Source of the DNA: Hyphomicrobium sp. 99
GTDB taxonomy: Bacteria > Pseudomonadota > Alphaproteobacteria > Rhizobiales > Hyphomicrobiaceae
Length of the DNA: 64,000 nt
Assembly (NCBI RefSeq): GCF_000384335.2
Contig: NZ_KQ031382.1
Location: 930,001 to 994,000 of the forward strand
Direction: 5' to 3'
The notes beneath the pieces are model-generated. The model was not told where the DNA came from. It searched no databases and was given only the letters and a program-made list of their open reading frames with translations. Made by a program: the position numbers and the translations under genes. Position 1 is the stretch's first letter. Each line of letters opens with the position of its first letter. This document shows positions 18,839 through 26,157 of this stretch, piece by piece.

Positions 18839-19300
18839 ATGAATGCCTTGAAGAGTATCGTGTTGGGCTTCATCGCCGGGGCGATTGCCGCAGCCACGGC
18901 CCAGGAGGCGATCAGTTGGATATTCGTGCACTATTGGACTGGCTGGAACGCCGTTCCCTGGAGCACGGAACCTGTGCCGAGCCTGCTTGTGCCGACGCTC
19001 GAATTGCCTTGGATCGTCGGGACTACATTGACTGGCGGCCTCTGGGGCGCGCTGTTCGGTCTGATCCTCGGTTGGAAGCCTCAGGGCATGATGACCATTC
19101 GCGGCGCCATCCTCGGCCTCTTCGGTCCGGGCCTCATCAGCGCGTTTATCGTGATACCTTATCTCGCGCACAAGTCGTCGCCACTACTCGAAGGCAACCT
19201 CAACGTCAGCGAAATCGTACCGATACTGTGCATCACCGCTGGTTTCGGCGCGGTGGCAGCCTGGCTGTACGGCCTCTTTAGCTGGGGCCGCCTGCCATAA
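18839..19300 (+). CDS. Small integral membrane protein of unknown function
   Basis: A 153-aa protein with four predicted transmembrane segments at about residues 5-28, 56-80, 93-112 and 124-148. The sequence is Gly/Ala/Leu-rich with a conserved-looking core GGLWGALFGLILGW. The start ATG at 18839 follows GGGGAAGGGGACGACC, a good ribosome site. No catalytic motif is visible and it has no operon partner. Confidence 0.7.
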   Translation: MNALKSIVLGFIAGAIAAATAQEAISWIFVHYWTGWNAVPWSTEPVPSLLVPTLELPWIVGTTLTGGLWGALFGLILGWKPQGMMTIRGAILGLFGPGLISAFIVIPYLAHKSSPLLEGNLNVSEIVPILCITAGFGAVAAWLYGLFSWGRLP

Positions 19301-19548
19301 CGCAGAGCGGGGGGCTCGGCGATCGAGAACACCTTTCGCAGCCGGCGTTGATCCGCCAACGGTGGAATTCCGCAAAAGCTTCAGTTGCGCCGCTTCCATA
19401 GAATGGCGTTTCGCGCTGGCGCCCCGGGAGGAGCGCCTGAAACGTCGCGCCTGTCAAAGCAGGCGGCTCACTGGCGGTCGCTTCGTGGAATACCTATGTC
19501 AAAGCTCCCGCGGCCGGCGACGCGACAGCCAGATAAAGGTCACCCGTC

Positions 19549-19803
19549 TTGAAAACAGCCCTGCTCGTCATCGGAATTGCGTTCGCAGTCACTGCGGTCT
19601 CTGCAACCTCAGAAGCATCTGCGAACCACGTTGCGGTCAGTTCGAAGAAGGCGCGGCATGCGAGGCCCGTAGAGCGCGCGGAGCGCGACTGCACGCCGAT
19701 CAACGGCCGTTTCGGTTATTACGGCAACCCCTGGTGCGACACCGGGTCGAGCCGCCCGCCGGATATCGATTTCCGCGAGCGTCAACGAATGCGGGGCTGG
19801 TGA
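19549..19803 (+). CDS. Small exported protein, TTG start
   Basis: An 84-aa protein with a signal peptide (residues 1-25, cleavage likely near ASA) and a short basic mature part holding two Cys residues in CTPINGRFGYYGNPWC. The start codon appears to be TTG at 19549 with AAGG about 9 bases upstream. Similar tiny periplasmic proteins occur in related genomes; function unknown. It is followed after 33 bases by a convergent RHH gene. Confidence 0.55.
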   Translation: MKTALLVIGIAFAVTAVSATSEASANHVAVSSKKARHARPVERAERDCTPINGRFGYYGNPWCDTGSSRPPDIDFRERQRMRGW

Positions 19804-19836
19804 GAGACGGACGCCGGTCGAACAACGGCCCGCTCG

Positions 19837-20073
19837 TTAATCGCGCTCTTTCGCCGGTGCCTGCGCACGCGCTTTCAGGCGGTCGAGGAGCCAAACGCGT
19901 ACAGCACTCGAAAGCCCCGCTTCGCCACGTCCTTTATCGATGGAATTTATCAAGCTCGCCAGCGTCGTGCCGTCTTCGACGGCAGCTTCCTTGAGTGCGA
20001 GCCAGAACGCCTTCTCGAGCGAGACCGACGTTCGATGCCCCTGAATTGAGAACGAGCGCTTCTCAGGCCTCAT
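19837..20073 (-). CDS. Ribbon-helix-helix domain protein (RHH_4 type)
   Basis: A 78-aa protein. Residues 7-60 match the alphaproteobacterial RHH_4 family: KRSFSIQGHRTSVSLEKAFW is the beta strand and helix A, and LASLINSID belongs to the second helix. Such proteins are likely small dimeric DNA-binding regulators. Its ATG directly abuts the stop of the DUF4169 gene (no gap), so the two are cotranscribed and coupled. The upstream fumC lies in the same direction. Confidence 0.82.
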   Translation of the reverse strand: MRPEKRSFSIQGHRTSVSLEKAFWLALKEAAVEDGTTLASLINSIDKGRGEAGLSSAVRVWLLDRLKARAQAPAKERD

Positions 20074-20301
20074 TTACGAGGCGGTGCCGGGATCGATATC
20101 GTCGGCGTCGTCGGTGGTACGATCGTCTTCGCGCCGGGCCCTGTCGAGCTCGGCCTGTGACTTGCGATGCTGCGCGTCGACAAGACTGCGCTCCGTCTTC
20201 GATTGCCCGAACTTTAGCCGGTTCTCATTTGCCTCGCGTTCGCGGTCGGCGCGCTCGCGGGCTTTTCGGACCTTGTTGAGATTGATGATCTCGGCGGTCA
20301 T
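20074..20301 (-). CDS. DUF4169 family protein
   Basis: A 75-aa highly charged, helix-forming protein. The N terminus TAEIINLNKVRKARERADRE and the following KFGQSKTE are the DUF4169 signature. ATG 20301 has GGAG 8 bases upstream; the 16 codons before it do not resemble the family. The function is unknown. It sits between fumC and the RHH gene and shares a zero-gap junction with the latter, suggesting a translationally coupled pair. Confidence 0.85.
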   Translation of the reverse strand: MTAEIINLNKVRKARERADREREANENRLKFGQSKTERSLVDAQHRKSQAELDRARREDDRTTDDADDIDPGTAS

Positions 20302-20490
20302 AAAATGCACTCCGCAAAGGATGCAAATCACATCCAGAGTTTCAGTCATTTTATCTGCAGCAATGTAAATCCGTCAAACGGCGACGCAGCACTTGCTAGA
20401 GCAAGCGCCGTTCGGTCGCAACGAAGCGTTCATGAAAGTCTCTCCGCGAACGCGTTGAACGTCGCGGAGAGTGTCGTGAAATCGAAGACG

Positions 20491-21882
20491 TCACTCAGGC
20501 CCGATCATCTTCTCCGGCCGCACGATCTCATCGAATTCCTTGTCTGTTACATAACCGCCGCCGACGGCTTCCTCGCGCAACGTCGTGCCTTTCTTGTGCG
20601 CGGTTTTCGCGATTTTGGCAGCGTTGTCGTATCCGATCTTCGGAGCCAAAGCCGTGACGAGCATCAGCGAACGCTCGAGTCCGGCCCTGATGTTGTCTTC
20701 CCGGGGTTCGATGCCGGTGACGCAATTGTCGGTGAACGACACCGCAGCATCGCTCATCAGGCGGACGGATTGCAGAAAGTTGTAGGCCATTACAGGATTG
20801 TAAACGTTCAGCTCGAAATGCCCTTGGCTTCCGGCGAAAGAGATCGCAGCGTTGTTGCCGAAAATCTGAATGCAAACCTGCGTCAGCGCCTCGCACTGCG
20901 TCGGGTTAACCTTGCCCGGCATGATGGACGAGCCCGGTTCGTTTTCCGGCAGCGAAAGCTCGCCGAGGCCTGAACGCGGGCCCGAACCCAAGAGCCGAAT
21001 GTCGTTCGCGATCTTGAAGAGCGACGCGGCAACCGTGTTGATCGCGCCGTGCGAGAACACCATCGCGTCGTGCGCGGCAAGCGCTTCGAACTTGTTGGGT
21101 GCGGTCTTGAACGGAAGCCCGGTGATGGCCGCGATGCGCTCTGCCACCATTTCCGCGAAACCTATTGGCGCGTTGAGGCCGGTACCGACCGCCGTGCCGC
21201 CCTGCGCGAGTTCCATCAGCGCCGGCAGCGTTTGCTCGATCCGCTTGATGCCGTTCTCCACCTGCTGGGTATAACCCGAGAACTCCTGGCCGAGCGTCAG
21301 CGGCGTCGCGTCCTGCGTATGCGTACGCCCGATCTTGATGATCTTCGACCAGGCGTGCGCCTTGTCGTTCAGCGCGTTGCGCAGATATTGAAGCGCTGGC
21401 AGTAGGCGATGATGAATCTCTTCGACGCACGCGATGTGCATGGCCGTCGGATATGTGTCGTTCGACGACTGGCTCATGTTGACGTGGTCGTTGGGATGCA
21501 CGGGCTTTTTCGAGCCCATCTCCCCGCCCAGCATCTCGATCGCGCGGTTCGAGATGACCTCGTTGGCGTTCATGTTCGATTGCGTGCCCGAGCCCGTCTG
21601 CCAGACGACGAGCGGGAAATGCGCGTCGAGCTTGCCCTCGATCACTTCCTGGGCCGCTTTGATGATGGTGTCGCCGATCTTCGGATCGAGCCTGCCGAGC
21701 CCCATGTTCGTCTCGGCTGCGGCGCGCTTGACGACGCCGAGCGCGCGGACGATCGGAGCAGGCTGCTTTTCCCAGCCAATCTTGAAATTACCGAGGCTGC
21801 GCTGGGCCTGCGCGCCCCAATAACGATCGGCCGCGACTTCGATCGGGCCAAAGGTGTCGGTTTCGGTGCGCGTCTTGGTCAT
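20491..21882 (-). CDS. fumC: Fumarate hydratase, class II
   Basis: A 463-aa TCA-cycle enzyme converting fumarate to malate, iron-independent and homotetrameric. The family signature is [15 protein letters not shown]. Other typical stretches are [10 protein letters not shown] near the start, [13 protein letters not shown] and [12 protein letters not shown] chose ATG 21882 ([20 protein letters not shown]); the frame runs open 69 codons upstream through repeat sequence. Downstream on the same strand lie DUF4169 and RHH genes, 190 bases away. Confidence 0.96.
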   Translation of the reverse strand: MTKTRTETDTFGPIEVAADRYWGAQAQRSLGNFKIGWEKQPAPIVRALGVVKRAAAETNMGLGRLDPKIGDTIIKAAQEVIEGKLDAHFPLVVWQTGSGTQSNMNANEVISNRAIEMLGGEMGSKKPVHPNDHVNMSQSSNDTYPTAMHIACVEEIHHRLLPALQYLRNALNDKAHAWSKIIKIGRTHTQDATPLTLGQEFSGYTQQVENGIKRIEQTLPALMELAQGGTAVGTGLNAPIGFAEMVAERIAAITGLPFKTAPNKFEALAAHDAMVFSHGAINTVAASLFKIANDIRLLGSGPRSGLGELSLPENEPGSSIMPGKVNPTQCEALTQVCIQIFGNNAAISFAGSQGHFELNVYNPVMAYNFLQSVRLMSDAAVSFTDNCVTGIEPREDNIRAGLERSLMLVTALAPKIGYDNAAKIAKTAHKKGTTLREEAVGGGYVTDKEFDEIVRPEKMIGPE

Positions 21883-22045
21883 GGTGTGCTCGGTCCCGTG
21901 AATGTTCAGCTGTCTCGGAATTCCCGCTTCGTCGCGCATACGAGCCGGTTTGTCGAGCCGGTAATAAGTTGGGTCGGGCGTAGCCCCATGCATCCGGGCC
22001 GAAGCGCAGCGAAAAGCCGGGAGCCAGGGCACTATCCACACCACT

Positions 22046-22134
22046 GTCATCCTCGGCTTCATGCCGAGGATCCATCGCGCAGCGGGCACGGTCGATGCGG
22101 ATCAATGGATCCTCGGGCCAAGCCCGAGGATGAC
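22046..22134. repeat. REPIN-like doublet, 89 bp (copy 1)
   Basis: Two hairpins in opposite orientation. The left one starts GTCATCCTCGG and the right one ends CCGAGGATGAC. The inner ends carry GGATCCAT and ATGGATCC. The same plan and almost the same length recur at 27836, 27941, 45471 and 52104. Confidence 0.8.
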
Positions 22135-22167
22135 AACGGTGGTCGGTCCTCGCTCGTCCCCACCCGC

Positions 22168-22350
22168 CGTCATCCCGGCGAACAATGCGCCGGCGGCCGG
22201 CTCGCGGAACGCGTGTCGCCGGCGCCAACGGAAAACTCGCGGGATCCAGACAAAGTGCAGCGCATTCGGACGTGCTGTCCGCTCGGAGCGAACCGCCACT
22301 GCCGTTTTGTTGAAACCTGACTGGGTGCCGGCGTCCGCCGGCATGACGGC
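22168..22350. repeat. Longer composite repeat with GTCATCCCGGCG / GCCGGCATGAC ends
   Basis: The ends match the REPIN-like doublets, but the body is 183 bp. The left half is interrupted by the two-stage hairpin at 22187-22225; the right half has an intact hairpin (GCCGGCG/ CGCCGGC) next to GACGG. This looks like one repeat nested in another. Confidence 0.55.
22187..22225. repeat. Two-stage hairpin, copy A (one mismatch)
   Basis: Outer stem GCGCCGGC/GCCGGCGC, 5' bulge GGCC, inner stem GGCTCGCG/CGCGTGTC with one T-T mismatch, and loop GAA. It has the same plan as the copies at 22380, 22432 and 22505. Confidence 0.7.
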
Positions 22351-22379
22351 GGTGGAGGGGCGACAATCTCGAACGCCAA

Positions 22380-22419
22380 GCGCAACCAGCTGGCTCCGCG
22401 AAAGCGGAGTCGGTTGCGC
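22380..22419. repeat. Two-stage hairpin, copy B
   Basis: Outer stem GCGCAACC/GGTTGCGC, 5' bulge AGCT, inner stem GGCTCCGC/GCGGAGTC with one G-T pair, tetraloop GAAA. Confidence 0.8.
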
Positions 22420-22431
22420 CAAAAATAGCAA

Positions 22432-22470
22432 GCGCAACCGGCCGGCTCCGCGAAGCGGAGTCGGTTGCGC
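22432..22470. repeat. Two-stage hairpin, copy C
   Basis: Outer stem GCGCAACC/GGTTGCGC, bulge GGCC, inner stem GGCTCCGC/GCGGAGTC, triloop GAA. A truncated left-half copy follows at 22480-22495. Confidence 0.85.
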
Positions 22471-22479
22471 CGACAAAGA

Positions 22480-22495
22480 CCAACCGGCCGGCTCC
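22480..22495. repeat. Truncated left half of the two-stage hairpin
   Basis: CAACCGGCCGGCTCC at 22481-22495 repeats the 5' arm of copy C but has no 3' arm. Confidence 0.6.
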
Positions 22496-22504
22496 AACAC
22501 AAGC

Positions 22505-22545
22505 GTGCACGGCGGCCGGCTCGCCGGAGGCGAGTCGCCGTGCAC
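22505..22545. repeat. Two-stage hairpin, copy D with changed but paired stems
   Basis: Outer stem GTGCACGGC/GCCGTGCAC, bulge GGCC, inner stem GGCTCGCC/GGCGAGTC, triloop GGA. The plan and the G-T pair at the second inner position are as in copies B and C, yet the outer stem sequence is different. Confidence 0.85.
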
Positions 22546-22559
22546 AAAACAACAAAGGG

Positions 22560-22621
22560 ACGGGGCGGCAGGGCCTCGCTCTTTGCAATTGGATTGGGGA
22601 TGCGGACCGATGCCGCCCCGT
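22560..22621. repeat. Spaced 11-bp inverted repeat
   Basis: ACGGGGCGGCA at 22560-22570 is perfectly complementary to TGCCGCCCCGT at 22611-22621. It directly follows the hairpin cluster. Role unknown. Confidence 0.6.
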
Positions 22622-23072
22622 GCATGCCAACTCTCCGCCTCGGCTCCGGCCCTTGCGTCCGGCGCCTCTCGTATGAGTGCGAACCGCCCTTGAAGGCGAT
22701 CCCTGAGCCGTCGAACCCGCCATCCGCCCCCGCATCTCCTTTCGAGCGGCGTTTCACCGCGCCGCCTCCTTAGAGGCCCACGCGCGGCAGGCAGAAAACC
22801 CGCGGCATACCGATTTCTCCGCGCGGCCCCACATGCTCTTCACCACACATGTCTCGCGGCACGAGCTCATGCCCTTTGTCAGCGTGGGAAGATGGAGGGG
22901 AGTATGCGTTTGCGGGCGAGAGCGGGGATAAGTTTTGGAGGGGAAGTTGGTGGGATGGTTAGCACGCTGATTGTGGAAAGCCGGCGGCTAACGCCTGTTG
23001 ATAGGGGACAAGTCCATCTTTCCCTTTACACTTCTCGCATATCGACATCGATTCGGCTCGAAGGAACTCCGC
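22622..23072. other. Noncoding stretch before the orphan gene
   Basis: About 450 bases without a credible gene. The right part is purine-rich (22895-22960) and should contain the promoter of the orphan gene. Confidence 0.35.
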
Positions 23073-23993
23073 GTGACAACCTTCATAGTAAGGACGGTTC
23101 AAGACCTCGAACATCTTCAGGCCCTCTGGATCGCTGGGGAAAACCCGTACGTGCGATATGAGAGAGTACGTTTCGAGCAGATTGTGCCACTCGGCATCGA
23201 TACCCTCACACGCGCTAACGCGGTCAAAGCGGTGTCGTCCTTCCTCCACCGAACCTATGCCCTGATCCGCTATGGACGGCCCAATGCTCGGTATTTGACA
23301 AAGCGCGAGCGCAGTGAGGTTAAGGTCGATTTCGTCGAAGACGGCGATAAGACGCGCTTCGCCTACGATGCAAGCCGGGCCCTAAATAAAATGCAGGAGG
23401 CTGGCGAGCGGCAGGGCAAGGACTTCAAGGACCGCAGCAGCCTTTTTGAGCGACTGACCGACGTTGCCTTGCGGCTGACGGGCAAAGAAGAAAACGGCGG
23501 CTGGGTGAAACACATCAAAGATGGCTTTGTCGAAGCTTTCGCGATGGTGCCGGAGAAGGATCGGGGCTCAACCCTTTCTCGCTGCGTCGCGGCTGTCGCC
23601 CTCTGCATCATGGGATGGCAGGTTATTCCACATTTCGCTACGCAGCATCAGGTCGCTGTATCGGATCCACGCCAGGCGGTGATCGGGGACCTCGAGCAGA
23701 CGACTATATACAAAACAACGCATGGCGCGCCCGTTGAGCAGGCGGCGCAGATAGTGCTCGCCAAGGCGACAGCGGAGGATACCGAACGCTATCGCAAGAT
23801 CCTTGTGACCAAAGGGCCGACGGGGTTTGCGGTGCGTTACGTCATCGACGAGTATCGCGCCGTCGTGCCCGCGATGCTCGACATGGCGGCGGATTCCGCG
23901 ACGGTGATGAATGGGGCGGCCTTCGAAGCTAGAGTGGTGAAGCAGCTGAGAGCGAAAGCGAGGGGTTGGAAAACCACCGTCACGGTGTCTTAG
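23073..23993 (+). CDS. Orphan protein with one central membrane segment
   Basis: A 306-aa protein I do not recognise. The GTG start at 23073 follows AAGGA at 7 bases; a TTG at 22998 is the alternative. The first 150 residues are charged and globular (VTTFIVRTVQDLEHLQ at the start). A hydrophobic segment CVAAVALCIMGWQVIPHF lies near residues 172-190, then a second soluble region rich in Ala and charged residues. This suggests an anchored protein with domains on both sides of the membrane, or a signal-anchor. It lies between a repeat cluster and the detached sspB tail, in a segment that breaks the fumC-sspB neighbourhood, so it may be acquired. No function is proposed. Confidence 0.7.
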   Translation: MTTFIVRTVQDLEHLQALWIAGENPYVRYERVRFEQIVPLGIDTLTRANAVKAVSSFLHRTYALIRYGRPNARYLTKRERSEVKVDFVEDGDKTRFAYDASRALNKMQEAGERQGKDFKDRSSLFERLTDVALRLTGKEENGGWVKHIKDGFVEAFAMVPEKDRGSTLSRCVAAVALCIMGWQVIPHFATQHQVAVSDPRQAVIGDLEQTTIYKTTHGAPVEQAAQIVLAKATAEDTERYRKILVTKGPTGFAVRYVIDEYRAVVPAMLDMAADSATVMNGAAFEARVVKQLRAKARGWKTTVTVS

Positions 23994-24100
23994 AATTCTC
24001 TTCGCTCTGGCCGCATCTGGCTGAACCCGCGAAAGAAGTGACGACCAAGTCAAGCGATGCTGGCGCAGAAGCGCACCGAGAACTACGCGCCGCCGCGTCC

Positions 24101-24170
24101 GCTACTTCTTCCTGAACTGATCCAGGCTCAGGATCTTGGCGCCGCCTTCGGGGACGGATTCCTTCGTGGC
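24101..24170. repeat. Direct repeat, left copy (sspB 3' end)
   Basis: These 70 bases match 24809-24878 at 64 positions, in the same orientation. The right copy is the real end of sspB. The spacing is 708 bases and encloses a 62-aa membrane protein gene and about 365 noncoding bases. Confidence 0.85.
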
Positions 24171-24197
24171 GAGTTTTTCCAGCCGAGCGCGATCCAT
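24102..24197 (-). pseudogene. Detached C-terminal tail of SspB (31-codon frame)
   Basis: From ATG 24197 to TAG 24102 the minus strand reads MDRARLEKLATK, then ESVPEGGAKILSLDQFRKK and stop. The last 17 residues are identical to the end of the full SspB at 24810-25490, the part that docks on ClpX. Over those residues the DNA differs at three positions, all silent, which would fit selection on the protein. A purine-rich GGAGGG lies right before the ATG, closer than usual for a ribosome site. It may be a dead duplication scar, an att-like 3' end, or a small expressed peptide able to compete for ClpX. Confidence 0.6.
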
Positions 24198-24255
24198 CCC
24201 TCCGTCCACTGCGGAACGAAAAGCGAAGCGCGAATTCAAGCTCAGCGGTCGAAGT

Positions 24256-24444
24256 TCATCTGACGAGGAAGAAATACATTCCCAGCAGGAGTACCGCGAT
24301 GAACACCAGGAATATTCTCACAATACGCAGCGCGCTTTGGTAGAAGCGCACATGCTCGTCAAAGTCTTGGGTGTCGGGAACATGGCCCGAAGCGCCACGC
24401 CGCTCGCCCTCACGTCGCAGAATACCCATTGCAGAATCGGCCAT
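24256..24444 (-). CDS. 62-aa single-pass membrane protein (possible aa3 oxidase subunit IV-like)
   Basis: A 62-aa protein with a charged N-terminal half and a C-terminal transmembrane helix IVRIFLVFIAVLLLGMYFFL. The stretch DFDEHVRFYQSALRIVRIF recalls the tiny subunit IV of alphaproteobacterial aa3 oxidases and related short helical proteins, but the match is weak. GGAAGG and GGTGG precede the ATG. It lies between the two copies of the sspB end. Confidence 0.5.
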   Translation of the reverse strand: MADSAMGILRREGERRGASGHVPDTQDFDEHVRFYQSALRIVRIFLVFIAVLLLGMYFFLVR

Positions 24445-24808
24445 GAAACCACCTTCCCAAAAAATTTGGTCTGATTTTTCGTGCCATTCGCGCAGGTGAA
24501 TGCGTGGAGTTCACAGGGCGGAGTAAGCAAGTCAGATTTTGGAAATATGATTTTCGGCAGTGCAGAGAGGAATGTCTTCGCCCCGTCGCTCACGGCAAGA
24601 TTGCCAGCTTCCGGGCCGGCGTTCAATGCACTCTGTAGGGGCTCGAAAGAAAACTGTTTGCCCAAGTATCCGATAGGGCAAGCGTCGAACGACGAAACCG
24701 TCGTGGGAAAGCCTCACGACGATAAGTAACTTCAAGTCCGACAGAGAAAATCAAAGCGAGCCGGTGAGCACACTACCGCGACGCAACAATGTGCCGCCTG
24801 AACCCGGC
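24445..24808. other. Gap between the small membrane gene and sspB
   Basis: About 365 bases without a convincing gene. It lies inside the unit bounded by the direct repeats of the sspB end. It must hold the promoter of the 62-aa gene. Confidence 0.35.
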
Positions 24809-24809
24809 G

Positions 24810-25490
24810 CTACTTCTTCCGGAACTGATCGAGGCTCAGGATCTTCGCGCCGCCTTCGGGGACTGCTTCCTTCGCGGCATCGGCGTCGTCGCCGTCCTTC
24901 GGCGCGTCTTCGCCGGCCCGCGTCGCAGGTTCCGGATTGGGCGGCATCGCATGATCGGATTTCACGGCAGCCAGAGCCGGAGCGCCGGTGAGCGCATCCT
25001 TGTCGCCACGCGGCTTGCGAGCCGTGCGGGTCTTTTTGGTCTGCGTGCGTGGAATGTCGGTTGCGTCGCCGTGCTCGTAGGTCGCGTCAGCGGTCACCGC
25101 GCGCGGCGCCGGGGGCGCATCCCGATCGCTGGCTTCGTCGTCGAACTGCAGCCCGTAGCGCACGCTCGGATCGATGAAGACCTTGATCGCGGCAAACGGA
25201 ATGACAAGCCTTTCAGGAATGCCGTCGAAGGTGAGCTTCACCTCGAACCGGTCTTCCGAAACGATCAGATCCCAGAACCGATGCTGGAGAACGATCGTCA
25301 TCTCGGTTGGATATTTTTCCTTCAACCGCTTCGACAGGATCACGCCCTGCGCCTGCGTGTGAAACGAGATGTAGAAGTGGTGCTCGTTGGGCAACCCGGT
25401 CTTTACGACCTGTTGCAGAACCGCGCGCACAACGCCTCGCATCGCCTCCTGTTGCAGCTTTGCGTAATCTATGGACGGCCCCGATGCCAT
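24810..25490 (-). CDS. sspB: SspB, ClpXP proteolysis adaptor (alpha type)
   Basis: A 226-aa adaptor that binds ssrA-tagged proteins and delivers them to ClpXP. The N-terminal domain (about residues 1-130) shows FYISFHTQAQGVILSKRLK, EMTIVLQHRFWDL and FAAIKVFIDPSVRYGLQF, typical of the alphaproteobacterial SspB family. A low-complexity Ala/Lys/Asp linker of about 80 residues follows. The C-terminal GGAKILSLDQFRKK is the flexible ClpX-docking motif. The gene for the tmRNA that encodes the tag lies 160 bases upstream on the same strand. The 3' end is duplicated at 24101-24170. Confidence 0.92.
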   Translation of the reverse strand: MASGPSIDYAKLQQEAMRGVVRAVLQQVVKTGLPNEHHFYISFHTQAQGVILSKRLKEKYPTEMTIVLQHRFWDLIVSEDRFEVKLTFDGIPERLVIPFAAIKVFIDPSVRYGLQFDDEASDRDAPPAPRAVTADATYEHGDATDIPRTQTKKTRTARKPRGDKDALTGAPALAAVKSDHAMPPNPEPATRAGEDAPKDGDDADAAKEAVPEGGAKILSLDQFRKK

Positions 25491-25631
25491 GCCTCAGCCT
25501 TCAATCGCTAATTCCTCGTCTGACCTCTGAAATCAGATTTGCCGTCCCGTCAAGTCCAAGTGCCGATGGACCACTATGGGACGCAGTAAAGAAGTGGAGG
25601 GCTTCTGTTGCCCGGTGCCCTCCGGACCGCG

Positions 25632-25653
25632 CCTTATTCTGCTAGGAATAAGG
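25632..25653 (-). terminator. Terminator hairpin of the tmRNA gene
   Basis: CCTTATTC (25632-25639) pairs perfectly with GAATAAGG (25646-25653) around a 6-nt loop, just after the coding piece of ssrA. No clear T tract follows, so it may also be a processing signal. Confidence 0.55.
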
Positions 25654-25972
25654 GCTTCGAGTTCAGGCTAGTCGCACTGCATTACGCAGCGAGAGCGGCC
25701 TCAGCATAGTTGTCATTGGCAACTATTCTGTATGACCCGATAACGGTGGTATCATGCCGGGCAAAAGCTAAGTCCTTTACGCCTTCGTCGATCCTATTTC
25801 GCCCCCATACCCACCGGGCCTTTCGGCCGGCTTCCCGAAGGGAGTCGAAAGACCCCAACGAGAGAATGGTGGAGGCGCCGGGTACCGCCCCCGGGTCCGA
25901 TCGGCTTATTACGACCGCGTTTATCACCATAGCTGGCAGAGCCAGCACCCCGAATATAGGGTGCAATGCTTT
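25654..25972 (-). ncRNA. ssrA: Two-piece, circularly permuted tmRNA
   Basis: The minus strand carries both tmRNA pieces in the permuted order typical of alphaproteobacteria. The acceptor piece comes first and ends CGCCTCCACCA with CCA at 25867-25869. About 60 bases of intervening sequence follow. The coding piece then begins GGGGGCG at 25806. These ends pair as a 7-bp acceptor stem with a G3-U70 pair, the alanine identity element. The tag frame reads ANDNYAEAALAA and stops at TAA 25682-25684. A T stem CCGGG/CCCGG is visible before the acceptor end. The product rescues stalled ribosomes and marks the peptide for degradation. Outer ends are estimates. Confidence 0.93.
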
Positions 25973-26157
25973 GGAAAAAAAGCGTTTCCACGCCTATGCT
26001 CGCATCCTGACGAAGAAATCTGTTATCGGCAGGCGACGATTGGACAAGGTGCTGGCCGCAGGAAGCCCCCTATTTTGGCGTTGCTGTTGGGTTTGGTGCG
26101 GTGATTTGATCGTTGGGCGCGAGGCGCGCCGGAGAATTTATCGAGAGAACTTATAGA

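Noticed and set aside
18668..19171. 167-codon minus-strand frame
   Set aside because: It overlaps the four-helix membrane protein gene on the plus strand, which has clear hydrophobic segments and a good ribosome site.
22380..22545. CRISPR-like array
   Set aside because: The repeats are hairpins with changing stems, the spacers are irregular, and no cas genes are near.
25682..25966. 94-aa open frame on the minus strand ending in ANDNYAEAALAA
   Set aside because: Its end is the tmRNA tag and the rest is structured tmRNA, not a protein gene.
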